Program-made: the position numbers and the translations under genes
Shown here: positions 1-8,997 of the stretch, one piece after another
How the letters are laid out: each line of letters opens with the position of its first letter
How positions within the stretch are numbered: the stretch's first letter is position 1
Source of the DNA: Bombilactobacillus folatiphilus
GTDB lineage: Bacteria > Bacillota > Bacilli > Lactobacillales > Lactobacillaceae
Assembly (NCBI RefSeq): GCF_023380265.1
Contig: NZ_CP093366.1
Coordinates: 1,364,001-1,428,000, forward strand
DNA length: 64,000 nucleotides
Direction: 5' to 3'
Notes under the pieces: generated by a model
Databases searched by the model: none
The model's input: only the letters and a program-made list of their open reading frames with translations
Told to the model about the DNA's origin: nothing

Positions 1-1
1 C

Positions 2-568
2 CAGTGCTTTTTGAATCTGCTGTCCAGCCTTAGTCTGTACATAGTAATTTTGATCCAGTCGATAATAATCACTCACAAAATTTTTTAACAACAAACCATA
101 AACATAATTATGATCTACCACCAAACGAATTCCCCGATTGGTAGCAGATATTAGTTTGGCTGGATATTTATCTTGATACAGGACTTGCCTAAAACTTTTC
201 AAATCCGAATTCAACGTTCCCTTGCTAATACTCAACGATTCAGCTAAATCGTCTAAAACAATGTAACCTGTGGAAAAAATCAATTGTAAAACAAGCTTGG
301 CTCTCCGCTTAGATAGATCATTTAAATCTAGTGATTCTTTTAATTTTCCTGACTGCAAATTATTAATATATTGAAAATCTTGAATAACCAGATAAAACCG
401 GACACCATGATGACGGATGATTGCTCTTTGTGATAAATCTTCATTTAATTTTTGAATCCGCTTCAAGATTGTCCGTTTTGAAACATTAAACTCTCCCATT
501 AGCTCTGATATTGACACAGAATCATTTTTTAGAAAAAAGTTTAATAATACGTAATCCTGATCATTCAT
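2..568 (-). CDS. gutR: PRD-type sugar operon regulator, N-terminal part (GutR-like), runs off window
   Basis: The first 189 codons of a transcription regulator that continues past the left edge. Residues about 3-45 form a winged helix (ISELMGEFNVSKRTILKRI) and residues about 85-125 a second, Mga/BglG-type helix-turn-helix (LDDLAESLSISKGTLNSDL), the usual start of PRD-containing PTS regulators. It begins 13 bases after the stop of the sorbitol-6-phosphate dehydrogenase gene. In lactobacilli the gut operon runs gutF-gutR-gutM-PTS genes, which is the basis of the name. The PRD and EIIA/EIIB-like domains that would prove it lie outside the window. Confidence 0.75.
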   Translation of the reverse strand, partial: MNDQDYVLLNFFLKNDSVSISELMGEFNVSKRTILKRIQKLNEDLSQRAIIRHHGVRFYLVIQDFQYINNLQSGKLKESLDLNDLSKRRAKLVLQLIFSTGYIVLDDLAESLSISKGTLNSDLKSFRQVLYQDKYPAKLISATNRGIRLVVDHNYVYGLLLKNFVSDYYRLDQNYYVQTKAGQQIQKAL

Positions 569-580
569 GGCTTCAATTCC

Positions 581-1385
581 TTATCCGCGAGATTTGCCTC
601 CAGCGACGTTGGTCGTAATTCCAGTAATATAACTAGCTTTATCTGACAAATAATAGGCCACCAAATAAGCTACTTCAGATAAACGACCACTTCGACCTAA
701 AGGTGTCGTACTTTTACTCTTGTAACCGGCTCGAATGTCTTTCACAGTTTGATGACGGGTATAGGCCAAAGCTTCTTCATATCTTAATGTCCGCAGACCA
801 GTCGCCTCCATAATGCCAGGAGCTACCCCCACAACCCGAACATTGTATTCACCTAATTCCTTTCCCCCATGATCTAGTGAAACCATTAATGGCTCCTTTG
901 GTAGCTGCATAAATACTTTGTCCCACAGAACCTTCTAAACCTGCTTCGGAGGACATATTGATAATTACACCATTATGTTGTTTGATCATTTGACGTGCGG
1001 ACACTTGACTTAATAAAAAAACACTCTTGACATTCACGCTAAACATCTTTTCAAAATCTTGTGCTGTAAATTCATATGGACCATGGGCATCTTTCGGATC
1101 AGCCAATAATCTAGGCAAATTAATGCCAGCATTATTGACAATACCGTCCAAATGTCCATGCTTATCAACCACCTGTGCCACTAATTGAGTAATGTCATCT
1201 TGAGATGTCACATCAGTTTTTTGATAAATATATTTGGGATTCTTCACTTCAGACGCCTGTAAATCAGCATTATAGACATAAGCACCATCAGCCAATAATT
1301 CTTGAATAATAGCGGCACCAATGCCTGAAGAACCTCCTGTTACAATAAAAATTTTATCTGTTAATCCTAACCAATTTGTTGTCAT
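581..1385 (-). pseudogene. gutF: Sorbitol-6-phosphate 2-dehydrogenase, frameshifted
   Basis: SDR-family enzyme oxidising sorbitol-6-phosphate to fructose-6-phosphate with NAD. The first frame has the cofactor motif TGGSSGIG, NNAG and the catalytic YAATK. It then leaves frame and stops after GFTRSWGKGIR. The remaining family sequence (KELGEYNVRVVGVAPGIMEA to the end AGGKSRG) continues in the next frame. Removing one base from the C5 run at 864-868 (G5 on the coding strand) joins both parts into a 267-residue protein, the usual family length. Start is the ATG at 1385, seven to eight bases after AAGGAGG; an upstream in-frame start would include the ribosome site. As written the enzyme lacks its C-terminal third. 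A sequencing error in the homopolymer is an equally good explanation. Confidence 0.85.
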
Positions 1386-1394
1386 ATTCGCTAA

Positions 1395-1401
1395 CCTCCT
1401 T
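1395..1401 (-). promoter_or_regulatory. Ribosome binding site of gutF
   Basis: AAGGAGG on the minus strand. It decides the start at 1385 rather than an upstream in-frame start codon. Confidence 0.75.
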
Positions 1402-1415
1402 AACAAGGATAGTAA

Positions 1416-1430
1416 AGCAATCGTTTACAT
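1416..1430 (-). promoter_or_regulatory. cre (CcpA) site upstream of the sorbitol operon
   Basis: Minus-strand ATGTAAACGATTGCT matches the consensus WTGNAANCGNWNNCW at every defined position. It lies downstream of the likely promoter and about 30 bases before the gutF start, a usual position for catabolite repression of sugar operons. Confidence 0.65.
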
Positions 1431-1435
1431 TTATT

Positions 1436-1464
1436 AATACAATCTTTTGCACACCCGAGTGCAA
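1436..1464 (-). promoter_or_regulatory. Candidate gut promoter with dyad operator
   Basis: Minus-strand TTGCAC (1464-1459), a 17-base spacer and TGTATT (1441-1436). The -35 box is one arm of a perfect dyad, TTGCAC-6-GTGCAA (1447-1464). A dyad over the -35 box could be an activator or repressor site for the downstream regulator; this is inference. Confidence 0.4.
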
Positions 1465-1546
1465 TTTGTTAACTTAATTTGAACCAAAATTCTGTTTCAG
1501 AAGCTGGCAGAATTAGAAATTGTCATTAATCGTTGATTTAAAACAA

Positions 1547-1593
1547 ACTAAAAGGATTGACACCGATAAAATATCGACATCAATCCTTTTAGT
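1547..1593 (-). terminator. Intrinsic terminator-like hairpin
   Basis: Perfect 14-bp arms ACTAAAAGGATTGA (1547-1560) and TCAATCCTTTTAGT (1580-1593), with an inner CGATA/TATCG stem. The minus strand continues into TTGTTTT, so it probably ends the merR transcript coming from the right. The remainder of the 1407-1798 gap (about 1600-1798) holds nothing else I recognise. Confidence 0.55.
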
Positions 1594-1798
1594 TGACTTT
1601 GATTTAATTGAAGATATGACCTAGAGTGCTGCCTAGACAAATTAATAATTTTTTTCTTTGATTGATTATTATTCGCTACTAAAAAGAGAAAATTAACGTG
1701 ATACCAACGTCTTCAAAAAAATTAGTCAGTAAAGTTAAATCTTATTTGACATGGAGTTTTGTTCACCATCTATCATTATGATAAAGAAAAGCAATGAG

Positions 1799-2161
1799 TT
1801 ATTGGTCTTCAAGCATTGATTGGTATACCTCAATTTTAGCTTTAAGAAAACTTAAACTTTTTTGAGTGTGCTCCAATTCGATGAGCAATTCACCATATCT
1901 ATCTTGTAGTAGTGATAATCGGAGCGGTATCGTTTCGTCTCCTTGATATCTAAGGTTAGCATATTCTCGCATATCTGATATTTTCATACCTGTTTTTTTG
2001 AGGCGCTTGAGAAACTCAATCCAAACAATATCTTTATCGTCATAAACACGTCTGTTATTCGAATCCCGGGCGGGAATAATTAAACCTTCCTTTTCATAAA
2101 AACGTAAGGTGTCAATTGATAAATGTTCTTTTTGGGAGATTTCTCCAATTGTATAATTCAT
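1799..2161 (-). CDS. MerR-family transcriptional regulator
   Basis: A 120-residue regulator with the MerR winged helix at residues about 1-70 (IGEISQKEHLSIDTLRFYEK, then NNRRVYDDKDI) followed by a long dimerisation helix. There is no cysteine cluster or large effector domain, so it belongs to the small group often found beside oxidoreductases. It is divergent from the SDR gene at 2390, its likely target, across a 228-base spacer. A possible own promoter is TTACAA ... TACAAT near 2187-2214. The effector is unknown. Confidence 0.8.
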   Translation of the reverse strand: MNYTIGEISQKEHLSIDTLRFYEKEGLIIPARDSNNRRVYDDKDIVWIEFLKRLKKTGMKISDMREYANLRYQGDETIPLRLSLLQDRYGELLIELEHTQKSLSFLKAKIEVYQSMLEDQ

Positions 2162-2389
2162 TTTTATTCCTCGCTTCTATTTTTTATTGTACCAAAGCTC
2201 ATTTCATTGTAAGAGAAAAAGGAGGTGCTTGCCCCATTGTGTAGGACATTAGTTTCTTTTTGAAAGGAGGGGAAGATAATGAGACTGTTGCTTCACAAGT
2301 ACTAGTGGTTCCGTTACATGAGGACATCCCCTAGATGTTTCTGGACACAGACTGTTCTGCATTAATTAAATTATACGAGGAGAAATATA

Positions 2390-3169
2390 ATGAATAAATA
2401 TGTAATGATTACTGGCGCGAGTTCAGGTATCGGTTTAGCAACAGCTAAAAAAATGGTGTCCCGCGGGAAAAACTTGATTCTTGTAGCGAGGAGAAAAGAC
2501 AAATTATTAAATTTAAAAGATGAACTTAAAAGCAGTTATCCTGAAATTGATGCCGTAATAAAAACATTTGATTTAACAAAAACTGATGCAATAAACAGTT
2601 TTTGGGAAAGCTTATCAAATTATGATATCGAAACATTAATCAATAATGCAGGTATGGGAATGTATTCGCTTATAAAAGATCAAAATGATGAACGGACGCA
2701 ATCTCTATTAAAATTGGACGTTGAAGCTCTAGCGCTACTGACCACTTTATTCGTCAAGGACTATTGGAATGTTGAAGGAACTCAAGTTATCAACATCTCA
2801 TCGGCTGGTGGTTATGAAATTGTGCCAAACGCAATCACCTATTGCGCTAGTAAATTTTTTGTCAGTGCTTTTACAGAAGGTTTGGCGCTAGAATTGAAAG
2901 AAACTGGCGCCAAGATGCGTGCAAAGGTCCTAGCTCCTGCGGCCACGAAAACCGAATTTGGTAAAGTGGCAAATAATGTGGAAGACTATGATTATGATCA
3001 GGCTTTTCCACAATATCATACTGCCGAACAAGTTGCTTCATTTTTAATGGATTTGTACGATCATGATTCAATTCTAGGTTTTATCAATCGTGATAACTTT
3101 GAATTTGAAAAGAAGAATAATTATTTTGAAAATGCTTATGGTAAGGGAACTAATCAAACTTTAAAGTGA
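2390..3169 (+). CDS. SDR-family oxidoreductase (DltE/YdfG-like)
   Basis: A 259-residue short-chain dehydrogenase. Visible are the cofactor loop TGASSGIG near the N-terminus, the NNAG motif near residue 87, the catalytic serine region (NISSAGG) and YCASK for Tyr/Lys. The substrate cannot be told; relatives act on short 3-hydroxy acids or carbonyls. It starts at the ATG after GAGGAG. It is followed by a strong terminator and faces a divergent merR gene, a typical electrophile-responsive pair. The 2162-2389 spacer also holds a 14-base copy of a motif seen at the toxin-like locus near 51 kb. Confidence 0.8.
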   Translation: MNKYVMITGASSGIGLATAKKMVSRGKNLILVARRKDKLLNLKDELKSSYPEIDAVIKTFDLTKTDAINSFWESLSNYDIETLINNAGMGMYSLIKDQNDERTQSLLKLDVEALALLTTLFVKDYWNVEGTQVINISSAGGYEIVPNAITYCASKFFVSAFTEGLALELKETGAKMRAKVLAPAATKTEFGKVANNVEDYDYDQAFPQYHTAEQVASFLMDLYDHDSILGFINRDNFEFEKKNNYFENAYGKGTNQTLK

Positions 3170-3202
3170 CTTACTATTTCTTTATGTATCAAAATAGAAT
3201 TC

Positions 3203-3240
3203 AAAAATCCTGTCAATTAATCAATCGACAGGATTTTTTT
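3203..3240 (+). terminator. Terminator of the SDR gene
   Basis: AATCCTGTC / GACAGGATT stem with a 12-base loop followed by seven T residues. Confidence 0.85.
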
Positions 3241-3305
3241 GGTAGGGAACTATCTATACTGTTAACTGTTGCGTTATCAGTTCCCCGTTATATTTTATTA
3301 GCTCT

Positions 3306-4853
3306 TTATTCCCACTCAATGGTTGCGGGTGGCTTAGACGTAATATCATAGACAACGCGGTTCACGTGTGCCACTTCATTGGTAATGCGCGTGGAAATCT
3401 GCGCCAGCACATCCCATGGAATTTGCGCAAAATCCGCGGTCATGCCGTCAATAGAGGTGACTGCCCGAATTCCGACCGTATAATCATAAGTCCGACCGTC
3501 GCCCATAACGCCAACGCTACGCATCCCCGGCAAAACGGTAAAGTATTGCCAAATGGACTCGTCTAAGCCCGCTTTTTTAATTTCTTCCCGCAAAATATAA
3601 TCACTATCGCGCTCAATCTGCAACTTATCAGCGCTCACTTCACCTAACACCCGAATCCCTAAGCCGGGGCCTGGAAACGGCTGCCGCCAAACCAAATCGT
3701 GAGGCATCTCCATTTGTTCTCCCAGCTCACGAACTTCGTCTTTAAATAAAGTCCGCAACGGTTCGATCAAGGTAAAATGCATTTCTTCAGGTAATCCGCC
3801 CACATTATGATGTGATTTGATCGTTTGCGCGGTATTTGTCCCGCTTTCAATCACATCTGTGTATAAAGTTCCCTGCGCCAAAAAATCAATGCCATCTAAT
3901 TTTTGAGCTTCATCATTAAAAACTTCAATAAACTCGTTCCCAATAATTTTCCGCTTTTGCTCAGGGTCACTAACACCCTTTAACTTATCCAAAAAGCGTT
4001 GTTGAGCATCAACTTTGATGATATTCAAGCCAAATTTGCCTTCTAAACTAGCCATCACTTCATCAGCTTCGCCTTTGCGCAACAAACCATGATCCACGAA
4101 AATACTAGTTAATTGCGAACCGATCGCTTTATGCAATAACACGCCGGTCACTGAAGAATCCACACCGCCTGATAAACCTAATAACACTTGCCGGTCACCA
4201 ACTATCGCACGAATCTTTTGAATTTGCTCATCAATAAAATCTTTCATGCTCCAATTAGCCTGAGCTCCACAAATTTGAAAAGCAAAATTGTGCAACATTT
4301 CCAAACCATGATCGCTATTGCGAACTTCCGGATGAAATTGCACACCATACAGTTGCCGCTGTTCATCAGCCACCACCGCATATGGCGTATTATCGCTAAT
4401 TGCCACCGTTTCAAAACCATCTGGGATCGCTGTTACCCGATCACCGTGACTCATCCAAACAAATTGTCGAGCCGGTAAAGCTTGTAATAACGGATTTTGA
4501 GTTTTTTCAATCGTAATTTGCGCCCGACCATATTCCGGTGCACCGGCAGCTTGTACCTGTCCGCCCAAACTATGCATCATTAATTGCATACCGTAACAAA
4601 TACCCAAAATTGGAATGCCTAATTGCCAAATTTGCGGATCAATTGTTAACGCCTTATCATCGTAAACACTATTGGGACCACCAGACAAAATAATCCCCTT
4701 GGGTGCCCGTTCTTGAATCTCTTGAGCACTCATTGTATGTGGCAATAATTCTGAGTAAATGCCCATATCGCGAATGCGCCGCGTAATTAATTGATTATAT
4801 TGACTACCATAATCAAGCACGATAATGCTATCTGCTTGAACTTGTTCACCCAC
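3306..4853 (-). CDS. guaA: GMP synthase (glutamine-hydrolysing)
   Basis: Amidates XMP to GMP with ATP and glutamine in the last step of guanine nucleotide synthesis. The protein has 515 residues, normal for the family. The class I amidotransferase domain fills the first ~195 residues (nucleophile in ICYGMQ, Cys86; VQFHPE supplies His and Glu). The ATP-pyrophosphatase domain begins with the loop GLSGGVDSS, and the C-terminal dimerisation domain ends [11 protein letters not shown]. Translation appears to begin at a GTG ten bases after a GGAG site. The promoter should lie in the 80-base gap after the upstream terminator, and no purine riboswitch is visible there. Confidence 0.97.
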   Translation of the reverse strand: MGEQVQADSIIVLDYGSQYNQLITRRIRDMGIYSELLPHTMSAQEIQERAPKGIILSGGPNSVYDDKALTIDPQIWQLGIPILGICYGMQLMMHSLGGQVQAAGAPEYGRAQITIEKTQNPLLQALPARQFVWMSHGDRVTAIPDGFETVAISDNTPYAVVADEQRQLYGVQFHPEVRNSDHGLEMLHNFAFQICGAQANWSMKDFIDEQIQKIRAIVGDRQVLLGLSGGVDSSVTGVLLHKAIGSQLTSIFVDHGLLRKGEADEVMASLEGKFGLNIIKVDAQQRFLDKLKGVSDPEQKRKIIGNEFIEVFNDEAQKLDGIDFLAQGTLYTDVIESGTNTAQTIKSHHNVGGLPEEMHFTLIEPLRTLFKDEVRELGEQMEMPHDLVWRQPFPGPGLGIRVLGEVSADKLQIERDSDYILREEIKKAGLDESIWQYFTVLPGMRSVGVMGDGRTYDYTVGIRAVTSIDGMTADFAQIPWDVLAQISTRITNEVAHVNRVVYDITSKPPATIEWE

Positions 4854-4899
4854 TGAGCTTTCACTCCTCTAAATAAATTGTTTTACTCATTGTACAAAA

Positions 4900-4932
4900 A
4901 AAAGCCGCCGGTGTATAGCACCACCGCGACTT
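4900..4932 (-). terminator. Terminator of the CPBP-like gene
   Basis: Minus-strand AAGTCGCGGTG / CACCGGCGGCTT with one bulge, followed by eight T residues. Confidence 0.75.
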
Positions 4933-4933
4933 C

Positions 4934-5605
4934 CTAAATTAAAATCACCCGCAAAATTGCCACAAAAATTCCCAAGACCACACTAATCCGAAAATTTTGC
5001 GTAGCTAAGTACACAATCGCCAATAAACAACCGACGGCACCATAAATAAAGAAATTTATGAAATTAAATGTTTCCATATTTAAGATGCCATATAAGATAC
5101 CACTCACCAAAATTCCTAACAAAGCACTGGTCAAATTATTACGGCGCCAAAAATAATTAAAGAAAAAGCCCGTCGTCACGAATTGTTGTTCAACCGCCAC
5201 TAACAAAGCGGAAGCTAATAATTCAAACCAAAAAACAACCGTTCCCCGAGCCAAGTAATCTGTTTTGACTTGTAAACTGGGAAAACGTCCCTTTGCTTTT
5301 AAACCACTGATGATTAGCAAAAATAAGCCAATCGCAACAACTGTAAAAGCCACTAAACCAAAAAAATTGCCAACTCCCTCTAAGAAAGTTGGATTTTGAG
5401 GTGTGAAAATTTGGCTTTCATAGCGATAACGTGCCACCATCGCTACCAAAAACAATACCGCACTAATTAAAAATAAACTGGCATAACTCCAATTAATCTG
5501 TTTTACCGAGTAACTCATTTTCAGTAATTGTTGCGAAATCACAACCATAATTATCCAAATGGCATACCAAATCCGGCTTAATGTCGGTGATTTCAATGCG
5601 TTCAT
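4934..5605 (-). CDS. CPBP-like membrane protein with degenerate active site
   Basis: About 223 residues with six or more membrane segments. The region around EQQFVTTGFFFNYFWRR and the following SGILYGILN resembles the CPBP (Abi/CAAX protease-like) family. The usual EExxxR glutamate pair is E-Q and the usual downstream His is Asn, so protease activity is doubtful. Start is set at the ATG at 5605, just after GGTGGAG; a GTG twelve bases earlier lies inside that ribosome site. Relatives are often linked to bacteriocin self-immunity, but no bacteriocin gene is visible here. Confidence 0.55.
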   Translation of the reverse strand: MNALKSPTLSRIWYAIWIIMVVISQQLLKMSYSVKQINWSYASLFLISAVLFLVAMVARYRYESQIFTPQNPTFLEGVGNFFGLVAFTVVAIGLFLLIISGLKAKGRFPSLQVKTDYLARGTVVFWFELLASALLVAVEQQFVTTGFFFNYFWRRNNLTSALLGILVSGILYGILNMETFNFINFFIYGAVGCLLAIVYLATQNFRISVVLGIFVAILRVILI

Positions 5606-5717
5606 ATCTATCTCCACCTATATCTTTTCCTTAGCGAATTATAACATTAACTAAGAATAGACACCACTAGTTATCAATCTGTGACTTTTCAGTGAATTCA
5701 TATGACTTCAATATGAA

Positions 5718-5729
5718 AACTGTTATAAT
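5718..5729 (+). promoter_or_regulatory. Extended -10 promoter of the lipoprotein gene
   Basis: TGTTATAAT, i.e. TATAAT at 5724-5729 preceded by TG; the -35 region is weak. Confidence 0.5.
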
Positions 5730-5767
5730 ATGAGTATTGATAATTCAAATGAAAGTGTGGTTAAAAC

Positions 5768-6472
5768 ATGTTTAATAAAAAATTGACAGTCGCTATCGCT
5801 GGGGTCGCCTTATTGGTCACTGGTTGTTCCAATAGCAACTCTGGTAAGGATAGCGCCAAGCCATTTTCGGCACAAACAACGAAGAGTACCCAAGCTTTCA
5901 AACAAGAGATTACGGGTAATTCTGACAAAGGCAGCAAAGTTTATTATCAAGTTGCCAGCAACAAACAAAAGAGTGTCACCGTTAAAAACCAGAAATATAC
6001 GATTAAATTACCAATTGCGACCAAGAATCAAACTGTGAAGGTTAGTCAAAGTAAATCTTTGAAAAAACCAATTACAGTGAATGTGAAAAAGCCAACTGTG
6101 ATTGCCAGTGGTAAAACTTTTGCCAACAACTTCAATGCTTCAGGTAAAGTTAAGGGCAAAATGGCTAGCCAATTTCCAAAATTATCACAACCACTAAGCA
6201 TTCTCTTTAGCCCAACAACCACTTACAAATTGTTGACAGACGGTTCTAATATCTATCGGATGCAATTAAGCATTGCCGACGTCAAAAGTAACGAAGTAAA
6301 ACCGAATGTGGCAGCTTTAGCTAGTGGCTTAAAAGTGAAGAACGCTGATTTAACTAAATTAGTGAACCAAGCTAAGAATAAACCGAATAAAAAGCAAACT
6401 AAGTCGTTGAATAAGTTACAAATCACCGCATTAGTCAAAAACAAAAAATTAACCTTAGATATTGTTAAATAA
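5768..6472 (+). CDS. Putative lipoprotein, lysine-rich
   Basis: A 234-residue secreted lipoprotein. A short charged start, a hydrophobic stretch and the lipobox LVTGC place the modified Cys at residue 20. The mature part is rich in Lys, Ser, Thr and Asn and has alternating beta-like segments (VKNQKYTIKLPIATKNQ). I recognise no domain. It stands alone between its own extended -10 promoter and a terminator, so it is monocistronic. Its role is unknown; an outer-surface location is the only firm inference. Confidence 0.65.
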   Translation: MFNKKLTVAIAGVALLVTGCSNSNSGKDSAKPFSAQTTKSTQAFKQEITGNSDKGSKVYYQVASNKQKSVTVKNQKYTIKLPIATKNQTVKVSQSKSLKKPITVNVKKPTVIASGKTFANNFNASGKVKGKMASQFPKLSQPLSILFSPTTTYKLLTDGSNIYRMQLSIADVKSNEVKPNVAALASGLKVKNADLTKLVNQAKNKPNKKQTKSLNKLQITALVKNKKLTLDIVK

Positions 6473-6484
6473 TTAAGTTTTGAG

Positions 6485-6519
6485 AAGTCTTGATGATAAA
6501 ATTCATCAAGGCTTTTTTA
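6485..6519 (+). terminator. Terminator between convergent genes
   Basis: CTTGATGA / TCATCAAG stem followed by CTTTTTT, serving the lipoprotein gene and possibly the converging merR gene. Confidence 0.75.
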
Positions 6520-6948
6520 TATTTCATGACCCAATCGCGCCAAATAATCCCGAAACACTTCATTTGGATCAACTTGGCCTTGTTGGCGCTGATGATACCA
6601 AGTGATTTTGTCATTTAAAAGCTGCAAATGATGTTGAATTTCATCAGCCTGTTGCGTCAAACGTTCATGTGCCTGATTCAGTAAAGCAATTCGTTGCGTA
6701 ATGGTTTGATCACCTTGTTGATCCCAATACACATACTGCTTTAATTCATCAATACTCAAACCAGCCTCCTTCAAACACAATAAAAATTTAATCCAATCAG
6801 CATCCGTTTGCGTGTAATATCGTCGATTATTAGCTGTGCGTAATGGTTTGATTAAGCCCTCGTCTTCGTAATAACGTAATGTTGATGGTTTGACGTGAAA
6901 AATCTGACTAAATTCACTAATTCCATATTGTTTATCTGCTAAAATCAT
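6517..6948 (-). CDS. MerR-family regulator, likely controls the adjacent aldo-keto reductase
   Basis: A 143-residue MerR protein with the N-terminal winged helix (GISEFSQIFHVKPSTLRYYE, NNRRYYTQTDADWI) and a coiled dimerisation helix at about 75-125. It has no metal-binding cysteines. It is divergent from the aldo-keto reductase at 7040. That gene's promoter has a 19-bp spacer filled by a dyad, the hallmark of MerR activation by DNA untwisting. Carbonyl or thiol stress is a reasonable but unproven signal. Its similarity in the first 75 residues to the regulator at 1799-2161 suggests paralogues. Confidence 0.8.
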   Translation of the reverse strand: MILADKQYGISEFSQIFHVKPSTLRYYEDEGLIKPLRTANNRRYYTQTDADWIKFLLCLKEAGLSIDELKQYVYWDQQGDQTITQRIALLNQAHERLTQQADEIQHHLQLLNDKITWYHQRQQGQVDPNEVFRDYLARLGHEI

Positions 6949-6968
6949 AATCTTTTATTCCCCCAAGC

Positions 6969-7000
6969 GTTGACTTAAAGTCAACTCGAACTATTATACT
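6969..7000 (+). promoter_or_regulatory. MerR-type promoter/operator of the aldo-keto reductase gene
   Basis: TTGACT (6970-6975), a 19-base spacer and TATACT (6995-7000). A perfect dyad GTTGACTT-A-AAGTCAAC (6969-6985) covers the -35 box and the start of the spacer. The long spacer is the typical MerR arrangement. Confidence 0.75.
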
Positions 7001-7039
7001 AACATTAATTCTGATTATTGTAGCAAAGGAGTGTCTTAA

Positions 7040-7906
7040 ATGAACATTTTAGAATCCACTTATCAATTAAATAATAGTGTGCAAATTCCTCGATTGGGCT
7101 TTGGTACTTGGCTAGTTGACAACCAAAACGTCGCCGACGCTGTGCAAAGTGCTATGGAAGCTGGTTATCGGCTCATCGACACCGCGCAAGCTTATGGCAA
7201 TGAAGCGGGCATTGGGCAAGCACTGAAGCAAACTCAACTCAATCGTTCTGAATTATTTATTGCCACTAAATTAGCCGCCGAAATTAAATCTTACGACCAA
7301 GCTCAAACGGCCATTGATAAATCCCTGACCAGACTGGGGCTAGATTATGTTGATTTGATGATTATTCATAGTCCCCAACCTTGGGCCGATTTTCGTAATG
7401 GTGAACATTATTTTGAAGGTAATTTAGAAGCTTGGCGGGCATTAGAAAATGCTTACCAAGCTGGTAAAATCAAAGCCATTGGTGTTTCTAATTTTGAACG
7501 AGTTGATCTCCAAAATATTTTGGATAATGGTCATGTCAAACCTGCTGTTAATCAAGTTCTAGCCCATGTCAGCAATACTCCATTTGAGCTAATTGATTTT
7601 TGTCAACAAAACGATATTTTAGTCGAAGCTTATTCACCCATTGCCCACGGCGTGGTCTTAGCTAATCCGACCGTCCAAGCTTTGGCCCACAAATACCAAG
7701 TAGAGCCAGCGCAATTGTGCTTACGCTATTGCCTGCAATTAGGCTTATTACCGCTACCCAAATCCGAAAATCCCCAACATATCCAAGCCAACACACAACT
7801 GGATTTTGTCATTAATGACTCTGATCTGGAACAATTAAAACAAATGGCGCCGATCAAAGATTATGGCGCTGCCAACCAATTTCCGGTTTATGACAAGGGA
7901 ATTTAA
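7040..7906 (+). CDS. Aldo-keto reductase (AKR5-like)
   Basis: A 288-residue NADPH-dependent carbonyl reductase with a (beta/alpha)8 fold. It shows GYRLIDTAQAYGNE (catalytic Asp and Tyr), ATKLA (Lys) and IIHSPQPW (His), giving the full Asp-Tyr-Lys-His tetrad. The LPLPKSENPQHI segment near residue 240 is the cofactor-phosphate contact. Family members reduce 2,5-diketo-D-gluconate, methylglyoxal or other aldehydes; the substrate here is not determined. It follows an AAGGAG ribosome site and a MerR-type promoter. Confidence 0.85.
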   Translation: MNILESTYQLNNSVQIPRLGFGTWLVDNQNVADAVQSAMEAGYRLIDTAQAYGNEAGIGQALKQTQLNRSELFIATKLAAEIKSYDQAQTAIDKSLTRLGLDYVDLMIIHSPQPWADFRNGEHYFEGNLEAWRALENAYQAGKIKAIGVSNFERVDLQNILDNGHVKPAVNQVLAHVSNTPFELIDFCQQNDILVEAYSPIAHGVVLANPTVQALAHKYQVEPAQLCLRYCLQLGLLPLPKSENPQHIQANTQLDFVINDSDLEQLKQMAPIKDYGAANQFPVYDKGI

Positions 7907-7916
7907 AGACGGTGTC

Positions 7917-7960
7917 AAAAAGAACGTTTGATGTGAATCTAATCATTAAACGTTCTTTTT
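7917..7960. terminator. Bidirectional terminator
   Basis: AAAAAGAACGTTT / AAACGTTCTTTTT arms between the two convergent aldo-keto reductase genes. Confidence 0.85.
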
Positions 7961-7968
7961 ATAGACTA

Positions 7969-8973
7969 TTATTTTTTCTCATCAATCAAAACGGTGCCTG
8001 TTGGCGGGTTCTGTGATAAAGCGCCGACAATCGGATGGGGTAGATACAATTCTTCTAAATAAGCTTGATCTGCTGGCGTAAGCGACAACTCTAATGCCGA
8101 AACGGCTTCATCTAAATGTGACAACTTGGTCGAACCGACAATCGGTGCCGTGACCCCCTTGCTCCACAACCACGCCAAGGCAATTTGGGACATTGTCGTA
8201 TGATATTGTTGAGCTAATTCACTAACTCGTTGCACGATGCGATAATCTTGATTTTTCGTCTTATCATATTTACCCATGGCCACCCGGTCCGTTTGACTGC
8301 GTAAAGTATCTGTTTGCCACCCCAAATGACTTAAATGACCGGCTGCCAACGGACTATACGGCATCAACGACACCTGCATTTGTTGACAAATCGGAATTAA
8401 CTCCCGCTCATCTTCGCGATAAAGTAGATTATAATGATTTTCCATTGTCTGAAATTGCGCCCAACCGTGGTCTTTAGCAACCTGTTGCATCTGCATAAAT
8501 TGATAACCATACATTGCTGAAGCCCCGATAGCGCGGACTTTTCCCACTTTCACCAAATCGTTTAACGCGGACATGGTTTCTTCAATTGGCGTCTCATAAT
8601 CAAAGCGATGAATGATGTATAAATCTAAATAGTCCGTGCCTAACCGTTTAAGCGTTCCCTCAATTTCGCGATTAATTGCCGCCTTCGACAATCGTCCCGG
8701 ATTAAAATAAACTTTAGAAGCAATCACAACTTGTTCCCGCGCGACATTCTCTGTGAGCGCCTGTCCCAAATATTTTTCACCAGTACCTGCCGAATAAGTG
8801 TTAGCGGTATCAAAAAAATTAATCCCTAACGCTAGCGCATGCTTAACCACTTGCCTACTTTGTTGAGCATCTAGCGTCCAGTCATGCATCGTCTTGGGCT
8901 TGCCTAAACTCATTCCACCAAAACAAATTTTAGAAACCTTTATATTCGTTTGACCCAACGTTGTATATTGCAA
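7969..8973 (-). CDS. Aldo-keto reductase (YghZ/Tas-like)
   Basis: A 334-residue reductase of the longer AKR type. Motifs are FFDTANTYSAGTGE with Asp and Tyr, VIASKVYF with Lys, YIIHRFDYETPIEET with His, and a C-terminal cofactor motif APIVGSTKLSHL. It is convergent with the other aldo-keto reductase. It has its own MerR-type promoter at 8998-9028, so both reductases may answer to the MerR protein at 6517-6948. The dyads differ in sequence, so a different MerR member is also possible. Substrate unknown. Confidence 0.85.
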   Translation of the reverse strand: MQYTTLGQTNIKVSKICFGGMSLGKPKTMHDWTLDAQQSRQVVKHALALGINFFDTANTYSAGTGEKYLGQALTENVAREQVVIASKVYFNPGRLSKAAINREIEGTLKRLGTDYLDLYIIHRFDYETPIEETMSALNDLVKVGKVRAIGASAMYGYQFMQMQQVAKDHGWAQFQTMENHYNLLYREDERELIPICQQMQVSLMPYSPLAAGHLSHLGWQTDTLRSQTDRVAMGKYDKTKNQDYRIVQRVSELAQQYHTTMSQIALAWLWSKGVTAPIVGSTKLSHLDEAVSALELSLTPADQAYLEELYLPHPIVGALSQNPPTGTVLIDEKK

Positions 8974-8997
8974 TACTATCCCTCCCTAGTTGCCTTT

